Part shown: piece by piece, positions 45,830 to 55,751 of the stretch
Layout: each line of letters opens with the position of its first letter
How positions within the stretch are numbered: position 1 is the first letter of the stretch
NCBI RefSeq assembly: GCF_018873765.1
Contig: NC_057925.1
Span: 12,287,568-12,351,567, forward strand
Length of the DNA stretch: 64,000 nucleotides
DNA from: Telopea speciosissima
Taxonomy: Eukaryota; Streptophyta; Magnoliopsida; Proteales; Proteaceae
Reading direction: 5' to 3'
Position numbers and translations under genes: made by a program
The notes under the pieces: generated by a model
Database searches by the model: none
Told to the model about the DNA's origin: nothing
Seen by the model: only the letters and a program-made list of their open reading frames with translations

Positions 45830-46309
45830 CTACGAGGAGGAAGGTGAGGATTCCGGCTTCCTGCAGAGGATCATGTGCATCGGAGTGAAAATCCCAGTCT
45901 TCCCACCTCTGGCCAGGTAATCAGCGGTCACGAATAGCATCTCATGGACATCGACAACACCCATAGGTGCGATCCCAATCCAAGATAGCAGAATCACCAA
46001 GATATGGTTTCTCCAGTAAGCAATCCTTCCCATCTTCAACCTCTGCCACCATGGTTTTGAAGGGGGTTTCGCCAGATCCTTCTCCTTCACAACTTCGAAT
46101 CCAACCTTCCTCGCAGTGTCTGCAACCTCATCGTACCTCCTCAATCCAGGCAATGCATCACCTCTCTCAATCCCATGAATGATCTCCACCTGCTTCGGGT
46201 CCTCCGCACTGTACCTATCGGTCGTGACCCACTCGTAGGACACGTACATTGATCCAAGCTTCAACACCCTGTAGATCTCTGCGTAGACTTCCTCAAGCTT
46301 GGGAGCATG
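45830..46309 (-). pseudogene. SMT2: Captured SMT2 3' fragment (sterol C24-methyltransferase 2)
   Basis: SMT2 adds the second C24 methyl group in plant sterol synthesis. On the minus strand 160 codons including the stop match the C-terminal part of SMT2: HAPKLEEVYAEIYRVLK, GSMYVSYEWVTTDRYSAED, IIHGIERGDALPGLRRYDEV, EKDLAKPPSKPWWQRLKMGR, VDVHEMLFVTADYLARGGKT, GIFTPMHMILCRKPES and a natural stop. The frame is open throughout. The N-terminal part with the main S-adenosylmethionine-binding motifs is missing (the full protein is about 360 residues), so it should not be active. It ends abruptly at 46309, where other sequence begins. Confidence 0.93.
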
Positions 46310-46390
46310 GCAGGTAGTTTCTTGTCTTTCCCCTTCTTCCTGTTGCCAGTGAGATCAAGGGAACAATCGATGTCTTCGATGACTATGATG

Positions 46391-46648
46391 AATTTGTTTA
46401 GGAACAAGTTGCACGGCGCGATTCCAAATTTCATTGGTGATTTGCCTGAGTTAGAAGTGTTGCAGCTTTGGGAGAATAATTTTACTGGAAGTATTCCTCA
46501 GGGACTTGGAAGGAATGGCAAGCTTCAACTCCTCGATTTGTCGTCGAACAAGCTGACGGGGATTCTCCCTCCGGATCCCTGTTCTGGAAATCGGCTTGAG
46601 ACGCTGATCTTATTGGGGAACTTTCTGTTCGGTAACATTCCTGAATCG
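46391..46648 (+). pseudogene. Captured LRR segment of a BAM1-type receptor kinase
   Basis: An open frame at 46307-46741 contains about 86 codons nearly identical to the mid-ectodomain LRRs of BAM1-class CLAVATA-type receptor kinases: NLFRNKLHG-IP-FIGDLPEL, EVLQLWENNFTGSIPQ, LDLSSNKLTG, CSGNRLETLILLGNFLFG. That is roughly three and a half leucine-rich repeats. There is no signal peptide, transmembrane segment or kinase. The frame starts in unrelated sequence and ends in an acidic, Lys-rich tail (ESDGEDGDDSVQAKRLKKSD) from a third source. A chimeric open frame of 144 codons; whether it is expressed is unknown. Confidence 0.9.
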
Positions 46649-47306
46649 AGTTTAGGGTTAGGGTTTGAGGGTGGAGCAGAGAGTGATGGTGAAGATGGTG
46701 ATGATTCGGTTCAGGCAAAGAGGTTGAAGAAGAGTGATTGAGAGGCAAACATTTTAACAATCAATGGGGCGCTGGGATGGTTGCAACTCATCTTCCCCAA
46801 TTGCTCTTGGAGAAGATGAGTTGCAGGTTTTTTTTTTTTTTTTTTTTTTTTTGGGTTCTTCATAGAAGGTCAATTCTGTCAGTTCAAGCCTAATTTCTAA
46901 CAGTGTTAGTCAAGAACTGACAGAATGGGCTTATTTGTTATCATTGCCAACCTCAAGGGGATACGCAGAATTTTTTAAAACTGGGGGGGTGAAAATATCC
47001 TTTCGTCAAACCTCAGGGGTGATATGTGTAAATTTCCCTTTTTCTTTTCTTTTCTTTTCTTTCCTTTCCCCATATGTTTTTTTTTTTAACTACCTTTTCC
47101 CTCTCTATTGTAGCAACTAGGAATAAGAAACTACTAAAAAAGATGGACACAAGACATGATTATGGGATTAAGAATTCCAATCACACACAATTAGGAAACC
47201 AAACACAACAAAAGGCTGCAACATGATATTTAAGCCAAATGCTTTCCAATCACACTAATAGGGTAAACGAGTACACAAGTAAATATAGATTTATTAAGAG
47301 ATCACT

Positions 47307-47753
47307 TTAACCAGAGATTTCAATGGCCTTGACCTCTGGTTTCTTGACTTCTTCCTTGGGGATGGTGACAGTGAGAACTCCATTCTCCACGGAAGCCTTT
47401 ACTTGATCCATCTTGGCATTCTCAGGCAATCTGAACCGGCGAAGGAACTTGCCGCTGCTACGCTCAATGCGATGCCACTGATCATTCTTCTCTTCCTGTT
47501 CTTTGGTCCTTTCTCCACTGATCTGAAGGACTCTTCCTTCTTCAACCTCGACCTTCACTTCTTCTTTCTTCAGCCCAGGAAGGTCAGCTTTGAAGATGTG
47601 GGCTTCTGGGATCTCCTTCCAATCTACGCGGAAATTGGCAAACGCAGCAGTATCACTGGAGAACTGAGGGCGAGAGGTTGTGAGTGAAGAGGAGAATGGG
47701 AAGTCCTGGAATGGATCCCAAAAGCCACCAAGGAAACTGGGAATGATCGACAT
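47307..47753 (-). CDS. Class I small heat-shock protein (sHSP-A)
   Basis: Cytosolic class I sHSP, 148 residues, intronless. It is an ATP-independent holdase that keeps heat-denatured proteins soluble. The N-terminal arm [10 protein letters not shown]...WDPFQDFPF is followed by the alpha-crystallin domain (about 44-135: [32 protein letters not shown], the [17 protein letters not shown] block, [12 protein letters not shown]) and the C-terminal I-x-I motif in KAIEISG. I chose the ATG at 47753 rather than the upstream Met in the longer open frame because MSIIPSF is the family start and aligns with sHSP-D. A TATA box and an imperfect heat-shock element lie upstream. It differs from sHSP-D (58.3 kb) at only two residues (Leu8/Ile and Val/Met in the last third). 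Confidence 0.96.
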   Translation of the reverse strand: MSIIPSFLGGFWDPFQDFPFSSSLTTSRPQFSSDTAAFANFRVDWKEIPEAHIFKADLPGLKKEEVKVEVEEGRVLQISGERTKEQEEKNDQWHRIERSSGKFLRRFRLPENAKMDQVKASVENGVLTVTIPKEEVKKPEVKAIEISG

Positions 47754-47888
47754 TGTTTGGAGTACTCTCCGATTACAGAGACAAATGCAGGTGAACTGAA
47801 AAGGGTAAGATTTAGATGACGAAGTTTTGCTTGGAAACCTAATTAGTTTCTCGATCGCTTCTATGAGAATTGAGAGGGAGGTGCTCCA

Positions 47889-47936
47889 CAATTTATAGTT
47901 GAGTTGTTGGGAGAAAGAGAATTCTAGCAATTTCTC
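47889..47936 (-). promoter_or_regulatory. sHSP-A TATA box and heat-shock element
   Basis: On the minus strand AACTATAAAT (47891-47899) is about 140 bp before the ATG. Just upstream, GAAATTGCTAGAATTCTC (47919-47936) reads as nGAAn/nTTCn modules with two imperfect units. The identical arrangement precedes sHSP-D. This predicts heat induction through HSF binding. Confidence 0.65.
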
Positions 47937-48024
47937 TGGTTTTTCAACTTTTGAGCTACCAGAGAGACAATGAAGCTTCCATCAAAGTAGAGACCAAAGA
48001 GAAGATGAACCGGCCCGGGGGCCC

Positions 48025-48250
48025 GGGGGGGGGGGGCATCCTTCAACAGACCCCATTCTGGAGTATTCGCTTGTAGGGTCACAATTTGGGATAATTCCTC
48101 CCCGGCCCATTTGCTCCAAATAGTGTTTCCATAGCCCATAGGGGGGGGGGGGGCATCCTTCGACAGACCATTCTGGAGTATTCGCTTGTAGGGTCATAAA
48201 TTTGGGATAATTCCTCCCCGGCCCCATTTGCTCCAAATAGTGTTGCCATG
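48025..48250. repeat. 117-bp tandem duplication upstream of sHSP-A
   Basis: A G-run, then CATCCTTCAACAGAC, ATTCTGGAGTATTCGCTTGT, GGGATAATTCCTCCCCGGCC and TTTGCTCCAAATAGTGTT occurs at about 48,037 and again at 48,154. The duplicate locus upstream of sHSP-D has one copy (about 58,985-59,090), so the doubling followed the segmental duplication or was lost there. Confidence 0.88.
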
Positions 48251-48556
48251 CATGGGCTATGTGTCAAAAATTCATTAGTCCAGTAGTTCATGGTAATTGA
48301 TAGGTGCTGGTAAGATGGATTTGACTTAGAACCGACCTACTCAATTGTTTATTGGTCCAGTTATAGATCTATCGATAAATTATTGGTCGGGTTCTAGATC
48401 TAACAATTAGGAATAGTTGGAACCGGTGAAATAGGAACAAATTCTTAAGACTCAAAGCCATGAGAGCTAAGGTCAAACCCTCTATTTTTTTAGTCTTTCA
48501 ATTTTAACTGGTACCACTTGTCTAATATGCTATTTTACCAAAGATTTGACTGTAAA

Positions 48557-49576
48557 TTTAATGGTCAATTTGAGAATTTTAACTTAGGAACATAACTTAA
48601 AATAATTCTATTTTATGAGGGTGGTGGTGTTCTTAATTACTTATTACTTAATACAAAACAAGAGGTAATATAGACTACTATTGTGATTTGAGAAAAAAAA
48701 AAAAAAAAAAAAAGGCATATCTCATGTGATTGAAATTAGAGTCTTGTTATAATATTATTAAATATATGTAGCATGTGTTAGGGGATTTTTTCTTTAAAAA
48801 AAATTTGGAGTTTCTTAAAATCTTTAATTTTAGGAACCGGAACTGGCCCACCCATTAGTTAATGGTCCTAGATCACAGGTTTGGAACCGATTAGCTTGGA
48901 CTGGTTCTGGTCCTGACCCCTTAAGATCGGAACCGTCAAGGAACTAGACCGATAGCCCAGAACCGGACCAATTGACACCCCTAGTACCCCTCCTTTACAT
49001 GCCGAGTATGAGTGTATTGTAGTCTACCTCATTTAAGGGTGATGTAATTTTGTGAAATAACAAGCTCTCCTCCCAAAGGAGCTTGGATAAGGTTCTTGTA
49101 CGAGATCCATTCTCGTACGTCAGATGCCACACAGATGGAATCCACTCACTCTCTTGAATTACAAATGTGTAGCATCTAGCGTACGAGAATGTTCAATGTA
49201 CGCCTGAACCATTATGCTCCCACAGGTTGAACATGTCCTTTACGGATCTGGTTCTCCACCAACTGTAGCGGGAGCAACGCTCGAAAACCACCCCAAAAAC
49301 AGGGGATTGGTCATTTCACAGGTGGGGCCTAGGTGGGTTGGATCCTCCAGTTCCCACCACGATTGGAAGAAATCCATTTTCGTCCTTTACGCACCTTTTT
49401 CTAAAACCCACCAAGCCAAAAATAATACTCGGAATCGACTTATCCATTATCTATCTTATAAATAGGGAGGTAAAACACAAGGTACCTTCCATTCAATCTC
49501 ACACTCATACTCCACCTCAAGTTATTGCTCTTTCAGCTGCCTTGCTGTTGATCTGAATTTTGAATTAAGCATTGGA
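48557..49576. other. Unit-1-specific intergenic sequence
   Basis: Left part of the 2,021-bp stretch missing from unit 2. It has an A-run (about 48,690-48,712), an AACCGG-rich stretch ending GACACCCCTAG near 48,985 (like a hAT-MITE end, but no partner or target duplication found) and an inverted CGTACGAGA/TCTCGTACG pair near 49,098 and 49,190. No gene. Confidence 0.6.
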
Positions 49577-49584
49577 GAGTCTTC

Positions 49585-50530
49585 TAGGGCTGCATGATAA
49601 CACTTCTATTTCTGGGTCATGTTTCTATTCCAGAAATGATTTTTTCTATTTCTATTACTGGGACAAATTTCTTGACAAAAAAAAAAAAAAAAAAAATAGA
49701 ATCGCGTTTGTTATGTTCAATCATTTCTGTTTCTAGAACTTCTATAAAATTTTAAAAATGCCTTTGAATTACCAAAAAGTTGGTGGATGTGGAGGTGGTG
49801 CCGGTGGCGAAGGTGAAGGTGGTGGTGACAGTGGCGATGGCGAAGATGGAGGTAGAGGTGGTGGCGGTGGTGGTGCTGGAGATGGTGGCAATGGAGGTGG
49901 CAGTAGTGGTGGCAGAGGTGGTGTCAGTGGAGGTGGTGGAGTTTGAGGTGCTGGTGGCAGTGGTCATGGTGGAGGTGGCGGTGGCGATGGCAATGGCGGA
50001 GGTGGAGGTGGAGGTGGTGGTGGTGGAGGTTGCAGTAGTGGTGGAGGAGGTGGTGCCGGTGGAGGTGGAGGTGGAGGTGGTGGCAATGACAATGGTAGAG
50101 GTGATGGCGGTGGTGGCGGTGGCGGCGGTGGCGGTGGTGGTTGCAGTAGTGACGGTGGAGTTGGAGGTGGAGGTGGTGGAGGTGGTGGCAATAGTAGTGG
50201 AGGTAGTGGCGGTGGCGGTGGTGGTTGAAGTTGCATTGGATGTGGTGTTTTATTTTGAACATAAAATTATTGTTTTTCCCATCAAATTAATTAACCATGT
50301 GCTCATTAAAGAATAACTCCACCCTTATTGTTTCCTTTTATTTTTGGGATAGAGAAGATTCAAATTGGAGTTTCTTTTTCTTATTTCTCGGCAAATTTTT
50401 TTGTCCTGGTTCATTCCCAATAACAAAAAAATAAACCGGTGTTGACAAACAGATTTCTCTTAATGTTTTGTTCCTAGGAATAAAAGAATAGAGAAATAGT
50501 GCAACAAAAGTGTTATCATGCAGGCCCCTA
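49585..50530. mobile_element. hAT-like element containing a GGT minisatellite
   Basis: 946 bp. The left end TAGGGCTGCATGATAACACT and right end GTGTTATCATGCAGGCCCCT are inverted repeats. The flanks GAGTCTTC (49577-49584) and GAGTCTAC (50531-50538) form an 8-bp target duplication with one mismatch. No transposase. Most of the interior is a GGT/GGC-rich minisatellite. Absent from unit 2. Confidence 0.75.
49780..50226. repeat. GGTGGN/GGCGGN minisatellite
   Basis: About 450 bp of imperfect triplet repeats (GGT, GGC, GGA, GTG). It produces open frames on both strands that are poly-Gly, poly-Val, poly-His or poly-Pro. These are a by-product of the repeat rather than genes. Confidence 0.93.
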
Positions 50531-50781
50531 GAGTCTACTCCGGCCTCTCTGTTTTTCATGTTTTGGTCAGCTATAGGGAATTTTTTTTCTACCTTCAAAA
50601 GAGGCTTATCTTGATGGGAGCCCTTTCTAAGTGTTGTTTACGGATGATTTTTAACAAACTGAATATCTTATATGGATTACTATGTGTCAAAGTTGGCATT
50701 CAATTTCAACCATATGGCTCAACATTTTTAAAGTTTAAAATATGCATTTTCAACTGTTGTTCAACATCAGCTAAAGTTGAG

Positions 50782-51437
50782 TGTCCGCTTGATAACCTTA
50801 CTGCTATTTCTGTGCTGAGAAACAGCAGAACAGTTTTTTTCGTTTCTGTGCTGAGAAACCGTTTTTGTCCCGCGAGAAATGGTGTCTTCTGTTCACAGGC
50901 AATTTAAGACTAAAACAGTGAGCAAGAAATCCCTAAAATTTTTGGGGATTCTTTGATTTGGAGCAGCCTGCGAATGGGTTTTGGTCACTCTTATGTTCAC
51001 AATGGTTGCATGGAGTTCTAAAATAGCAGAGAGAGAATCATGGAACGTACCTGTCAATGGAGGTAGCAGGTTTGAACCTGCGCGAAGAGGAGGTAGGAGC
51101 TTGGCGATGGAGGAGGTGAGTTCTCAAGCTTGCAGGTTGAAGGAGCGTTGCAGATCGAAGGACCGTTGCAGCTTCTCCCAAACCGTCAGGTAAGAGTTGA
51201 GAGGTGAGAGAGAGGTTAGAGGCGTGACATGTTTTTAGGAGCTTTTATCGAGCAAACTTTTGTAATTTTCAGCCTAGAATTGCCAAAAGTCTTCCATAGG
51301 ACATAAATTTTGATTTATCCTCCCAAGAACATGTTCTACAAAACACCGTTTACCAAGCGCTTTTTAGGATATTTTTCCGTTTCTCAGAACGGGAAAACTC
51401 CAGAAACCATTTCTCATAAGGTTATCAAACGGACTCT
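50782..51437. mobile_element. 656-bp inverted-repeat element with preserved empty site
   Basis: The left end TGTCCGCTTGATAACCTTA and right end TAAGGTTATCAAACGGACTCT are imperfect inverted repeats. It is flanked by GAG on both sides (50779-50781 and 51438-51440). The duplicate locus near 59,570-59,590 reads straight through as AAAGTTGAGTTTCTTAAC, the empty site with a single GAG. A 3-bp duplication fits PIF/Harbinger or CACTA types, but the termini do not clearly assign it. No transposase. Confidence 0.85.
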
Positions 51438-51798
51438 GAGTTTCTTAACAAGTTTTAAGATGAGCTGACCCAGTTAATTAAATGATGATGTCGACATCTT
51501 CATAAAATTTTAGCCGTCAATTAAGCTGCCACATAGTAGATGTCTGTGAGACGTACAGATGGAATCCACTCCCAAATGGGTCCCACATGAGGATTCCACC
51601 TGTGCGATTCACAGCCGTTCTCGATCCCAACTCGTAGATGTACGTCAGGACAAAGGAGGTAATGTAAATGACCAGAACCACAGGTGATCTATGTTTACTG
51701 GCCCGGTCAATGACAATAAGTATTTGGGTTCCTAAGCCAATGCCTAACCCACACCGAGCCCAGATTTCCGAAAGTTTCTAATGGTTGGGAAAGTGCTA

Positions 51799-51934
51799 GA
51801 ATGTTCATGAACATCCATAGGAAAACAAAAATCTAGGAAAGTACTAGAAATCCAGATTCTCGCGGAAACTTGAAAACAAAGGGAAGGAAAAGCCGGGAAA
51901 GTACTGGAATCCTCCCTCCCCTGTTCTATAAATG
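51799..51934 (+). promoter_or_regulatory. sHSP-B promoter: heat-shock element and TATA box
   Basis: GAATGTTCATGAA at 51799-51811 is a perfect GAA-nn-TTC-nn-GAA heat-shock element. More GAA/TTC units follow (near 51,857-51,871). A TATA box CTATAAATG is at 51926-51934, about 115 bp before the ATG. The same layout precedes sHSP-E and, inverted, sHSP-C. Confidence 0.8.
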
Positions 51935-52048
51935 CAAGAATATTGTGAAACTCCTCTGCAACGCTAAGACACAAACTAAGCATTGAGCTATTTGTGAAAA
52001 GTTTTCAGCAATTCGTTTCGATCCTAAGCAAAGCTTTAATCAGTAGAA

Positions 52049-52504
52049 ATGTCGCTAATTCCAAGCTTCTTTGGTGGCCAGCGAAACATCTTCGATCCAT
52101 TCAACGATTTCCCTTTCTCAACTTCTCTCTCTGTTCCGCGCCCCCAATTCTCCAATGAAACAGTTGCATTCGCTAATGCCCGAATTGATTGGAAGGAGAC
52201 CCCAGAAGCCCATATATTCAAAGCTGATCTTCCTGGACTCAAGAAAGAAGAAGTGAAGGTTGAAGTGGAAGAAGGCAGAGTCCTTCAGATCAGCGGAGAG
52301 AAGAGCAAAGAGCAAGAAGAGAAGGGTGAGCAGTGGCATCGTGTTGAGCGTAGCAGTGGTAAGTTCCTGCGCAGGTTCAGGTTGCCTGATACTGCCAAGG
52401 TGGAGCAGGTGAAGGCTGCCATAGAGAATGGAATACTCACAGTCACAGTGCCCAAGGAAGAATTCAAGAAACCAGAGGTCAAGGCCATTGAAATCTCTGG
52501 TTAG
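52049..52504 (+). CDS. Class I small heat-shock protein (sHSP-B)
   Basis: Cytosolic class I sHSP chaperone, 151 residues, intronless. N-terminal arm [10 protein letters not shown]...[10 protein letters not shown]. Alpha-crystallin domain about 46-138 ([58 protein letters not shown]). C-terminal KAIEISG with the I-x-I motif used in oligomer assembly. The ATG sits about 115 bp after a TATA box, as expected. It is the unit 1 partner of sHSP-E but differs from it at about 13 residues, far more than the A/D pair. Full length, no damage. Confidence 0.96.
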   Translation: MSLIPSFFGGQRNIFDPFNDFPFSTSLSVPRPQFSNETVAFANARIDWKETPEAHIFKADLPGLKKEEVKVEVEEGRVLQISGEKSKEQEEKGEQWHRVERSSGKFLRRFRLPDTAKVEQVKAAIENGILTVTVPKEEFKKPEVKAIEISG

Positions 52505-52722
52505 AAGTCTTAATTCTGTTAATGCCTTCTTATGGCTCTAATAATTTATATATGATGAGATATCTAATAATTAAAGGGCTTCTTGTTGTAACTTTGTGTA
52601 TTGTAAAAGTAAATAAATAAATAGGTTATATAATTTTTGTTTTATGATTTTTATCTTGTCCAGCATTTGATAAAATTTTTTATTATTCACCTTTTTTTTT
52701 TTTTTTTAATTATTATAAATTT

Positions 52723-52846
52723 GGGAGAATATTTTTTGTGTCGGGGGCATAGGTTGCGCCTAGACACATGGGGGTGAGTGAAATGATCACCTTGCCCCCT
52801 AGATGGCAAGCCTATGTGTCTGCTATGGTACAGAGAACATCAACCT
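52723..52846. mobile_element. Small MITE, family 2 copy 2
   Basis: About 124 bp, from GGGAGAATATTTTTTGTG to CAGAGAACATCAACC with the shared core GACACATGGGGGTG. It lies about 220 bp after the sHSP-B stop. The equivalent copy is at 60811-60934, so this insertion predates the segmental duplication. Confidence 0.7.
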
Positions 52847-54990
52847 AAAAAGACAAAATTTTCCTCCACCCATAAAGAACAGTTCACCCATCATCCTAGG
52901 GTTCACAAATCCTTTTTAAGGTTTTAGTATGTTTCGAAATACCCTCCCAATATCCACTCCCGCCTTCTCCTGCCCCTCGGTGACCGTGGGTGGAGAAAAA
53001 CTTGGCCCATTTTTTAAATTTTTGAATTTTTTTTGTTTTATTGCCACCTTTAGGTAGCGATATTTTAAATCGTGGATTCAATGTATATTTGTTGTTACAC
53101 CAAGAGGGCTCAACAATTATGATGTTATGCAAAGAGGGCTTAAAGCCTTAATCGATCGATTCATAAGCTGAAAAATCAAGAACTATTAAACAATATGGGT
53201 GTCAATTTGAAACGGAAACTGAAAATTGAAACCTAATCCCGTCATTTGAAATTGGACCGAATCAAACCAAAGAAATATTGGTTCAGTTTTGATTTTAAAA
53301 CAAGGAAAATCTTTTTCCGGTTCAGGTTTGGATTTGGTTTCAAGGGTGAAAATATTTGTTTAGAACCAAATCGAATTTCATAAAAATTATCAACACACTA
53401 TGTCGATTGACAAGTGGTGATTGGTGACATCCTAACACCTTTTTTCCCATCTAGGCCTAGAGAGTGGCCTAGAGAGTGGTGGTGTTGCATGTGACCTTGT
53501 AATTGCAATGCTGTCATAGTATGATAGAAGTAGGTGACGGTGCACCATGTTGTCATACGCAGTCAAACATACCACATGGTTAAAAAACAATGTTCAGAAA
53601 TGGGGATTTTTGCGTAAGAACAATGACATAAGACCCTCATGTAGGTAGGCTAGATCCACGATCAGTGATAGAATGATTTCACTATTTCTTTGAAGCAAAA
53701 ATTTCAGATCCCTAGATTTTTCTCATACCCTCACAAAGAAATAAGAACACTTTATAAATCCGAACCTAGAAAAGTACAGAAAATGCCCCTAGAAACCCAA
53801 GAGACCCAACCGATTTGGTTCAGACCTGAATCCAACATATGTCGATATACAAATCATTTCGAAGGTCTCGACGAGCTCTAAAGGGCTAGGCCTATGACAC
53901 TGATGTATGCACTTTTAGGCTATTCTGACGTGTTTTGAAGGCTAAACAACCAACCAAAGAATCGCCAGAACATTTTCTAGACTGAGATTAAGCTTCACCA
54001 CTACACCACATTGACAAACCTAAACTAACAAAAAAAACATTGACCCAAAAAAAAAAAAAAAACTAATAAAGAAAACATTCTTTTCTCACACTTTACTGTT
54101 CTTTTTCTCATACGCCTTTGTTACTTTCTCAGCCTCATCAAACATCTTTCTTCTTGTGATCTTACCCCAAGATCAAGATGGGTTCCTTGTTTTTCTTGGA
54201 AGAGCTTCCCTTATAATAATATCCTTCCTCTTGAAAGGATAAGTCCATTGTTGATGACTATCAAGACGCTAAAATCTCTAATCCATATCGGTACTAATTT
54301 TCTTACCAATAGTGGAATTAAGCTAAATTTAATCTCCTATATATTTAATTTTAGGAAGAAAGAGTGCTACATGATCGCATGGCTCTTGCAACTAGGCACA
54401 GATATGTGCAAAGGTACCGACTCCCCGCCCCCTCCCCATGAAATCAGAAATGGTAATTAAATATATTCATACCTCTATGTGCATTCTCATTAGCCCTGTG
54501 CTCATGCAGGCGCTATTCATCCATTTTACTGGGAACTAAAGAACGCTAACTGTCATGTAACCCCTGGTCTAGCAGTAGCCAATGATAGTGTGCATAGAGA
54601 CATTGGTTTACATGCAATTTCCATTTCACTAGGACTGAATGATCTTTACCAAAATAAGGGGAAGGGTCTGAATAATCTAGTTGCGCACAAAGACATTGAT
54701 TTGTGTCTAGTGCTGCAACCAGACTAATCAAGCAACTGGCTAACATTCTTTTTCCCAAAAACTAAATCTTTTCTTTTCTTTTCTCAACGAAAGATAACAT
54801 TTAAAAGACAATAGAAACTGGAATTTAAAATGATATCAAATTCAACAAAATTTCTGTATTTCTATATCAAACACTCTCGATAATGCACAAACTCAAAAGT
54901 TACAACACACAGCTCTCTAAACATCGTTAGGGAGACCCAAATCATTATTAGATATCTCTTCATATATCAGTTTTTAGATCCATTAAGTGA
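52847..54990. other. Duplicated intergenic block (unit 1 side)
   Basis: Matches about 60,935-63,041. It contains GAAACC/GGTTTC-rich sequence (about 53,190-53,400) resembling hAT-MITE interiors and an unrecognised conserved stretch (about 54,100-54,760) with short open frames. No gene named. Confidence 0.6.
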
Positions 54991-55021
54991 CATAGGGGTG
55001 TAACAGATCGAACGAGAACTT

Positions 55022-55501
55022 CTAGCCAGAGATTTCAATGGTTTTGACCTCTGCCTTCTTTACTTCTTCCTTGGGCACGGTGACAGTGAGCACTCCATTC
55101 TCCATTGCAGCCTTCACCTGATCGATCTTGGCATTCTCAGGCAACATGAACCTGCGCAGGAACTTGCCGCTGCTACGCTCAACCCGGTGCCAATGGTCAC
55201 TCTTCTCTTCCTGCTCTTGGCTCCTCTCTCCACTGATCTGGAGAACTCTGCCTTCTTCCACTTCAACCTTTACTTCTTCCTTCTTGATGCCAGGAAGATC
55301 AGCTTTGAAGATATGGGCTTCTGGGGTCTCCTTCCAATCGATTCGAGCATTGGCAAACGCAGCTGTTTCATTGGAGAATTGGGAGCGAGGAATAGATAGG
55401 GAAGTTGAGAAGGGAAAATTGTTGAATGGATCCCAAATATCCATTGAGAATGGATCGGAGATGGTTCGCCGGCCACCAAAGAAACTTGGGATGAGCGACA
55501 T
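55022..55501 (-). CDS. Class I small heat-shock protein (sHSP-C)
   Basis: Cytosolic class I sHSP chaperone, 159 residues, intronless. N-terminal arm [20 protein letters not shown] then [11 protein letters not shown], longer than in its neighbours and closer to the usual class I length. Alpha-crystallin domain about 54-146 ([70 protein letters not shown]). C-terminal KTIEISG. I chose the ATG at 55501. The frame extends two codons upstream, but only to GTG. A perfect heat-shock element and a TATA-like box lie upstream. It stands between the two duplicated units and has no partner in unit 2. Confidence 0.96.
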   Translation of the reverse strand: MSLIPSFFGGRRTISDPFSMDIWDPFNNFPFSTSLSIPRSQFSNETAAFANARIDWKETPEAHIFKADLPGIKKEEVKVEVEEGRVLQISGERSQEQEEKSDHWHRVERSSGKFLRRFMLPENAKIDQVKAAMENGVLTVTVPKEEVKKAEVKTIEISG

Positions 55502-55616
55502 TGACACTGATTTAGGCTTTGTTTGTGGATTAACACGAATTGCAGAGAACTCTTCACAGATTTCTTGATGCTTGGTGTAAAACTTCCTGAATGTGGTTGG
55601 GAAAGGACATGAGTCC

Positions 55617-55751
55617 TGTATTTATTGAACAGGGGATGGAGGATTCCAGTACTTTCTCAGGTTTTCCTTCACCTGGCTATAAAATTTCCTTGAAATTATT
55701 GGAGAGAGAAGGCACGAATCTGATTCTTTCTTCGGATTTTCCTGAACATTC
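55617..55751 (-). promoter_or_regulatory. sHSP-C promoter: heat-shock element and TATA-like box
   Basis: On the minus strand GAATGTTCAGGAA (55739-55751) is a perfect GAA-nn-TTC-nn-GAA element. AATAAATA (55619-55626) is the likely TATA box, about 120 bp before the ATG. The sequence between resembles the sHSP-B promoter. Confidence 0.75.

Larger units (their letters stand above)
45313..47038. mobile_element. Pack-MULE-C carrying SMT2 and LRR-kinase fragments
   Basis: 1.73-kb Mutator-like element. The left end GGGAAATTTACACATACCAC and the right end, its near-perfect inverse, belong to inverted repeats of about 185 bp (45313 to about 45497; about 46855-47038). The flanks are a perfect 9-bp duplication TTTTTCTTT (45304-45312 and 47039-47047). 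Inside are the 3' end of a sterol C24-methyltransferase 2 gene on the minus strand, an LRR segment of a BAM1-type receptor kinase on the plus strand and a third short piece of unknown origin (46,649-46,741). No transposase. It is absent from the duplicate unit at 58.0 kb. Confidence 0.92.
44543..55005. repeat. Segmental duplication, unit 1
   Basis: Homologous, in the same order and orientation, to 57,404-63,041. Shared parts: Copia-3 relic, minus-strand sHSP (47.3 / 58.3 kb), plus-strand sHSP (52.0 / 60.2 kb) and the stretch after it to CATAGGGGTGTAACA (55,005 / 63,041). Unit 1 is 10.5 kb and unit 2 is 5.6 kb. The difference is mostly Pack-MULE-C, a 2,021-bp segment (48,557-50,577) and a 656-bp element (50,782-51,437), all absent from unit 2. 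Confidence 0.93.

Noticed and set aside
45313-47047. Using unit 2 as a clean empty site for Pack-MULE-C
   Set aside because: Unit 2 lacks the element but also lacks about 140 bp of left flank, so the exact pre-insertion site is not preserved there. The 9-bp duplication is the better evidence.
48295-48985. Possible hAT MITE ending GACACCCCTAG
   Set aside because: The flanking octamers do not match and the supposed left terminus is weak.
49758-50316. Long open frames on both strands (Gly-, Val-, His- and Pro-rich)
   Set aside because: All come from the same GGT/GGC minisatellite read in different frames. No start context, domain or conservation supports a gene.
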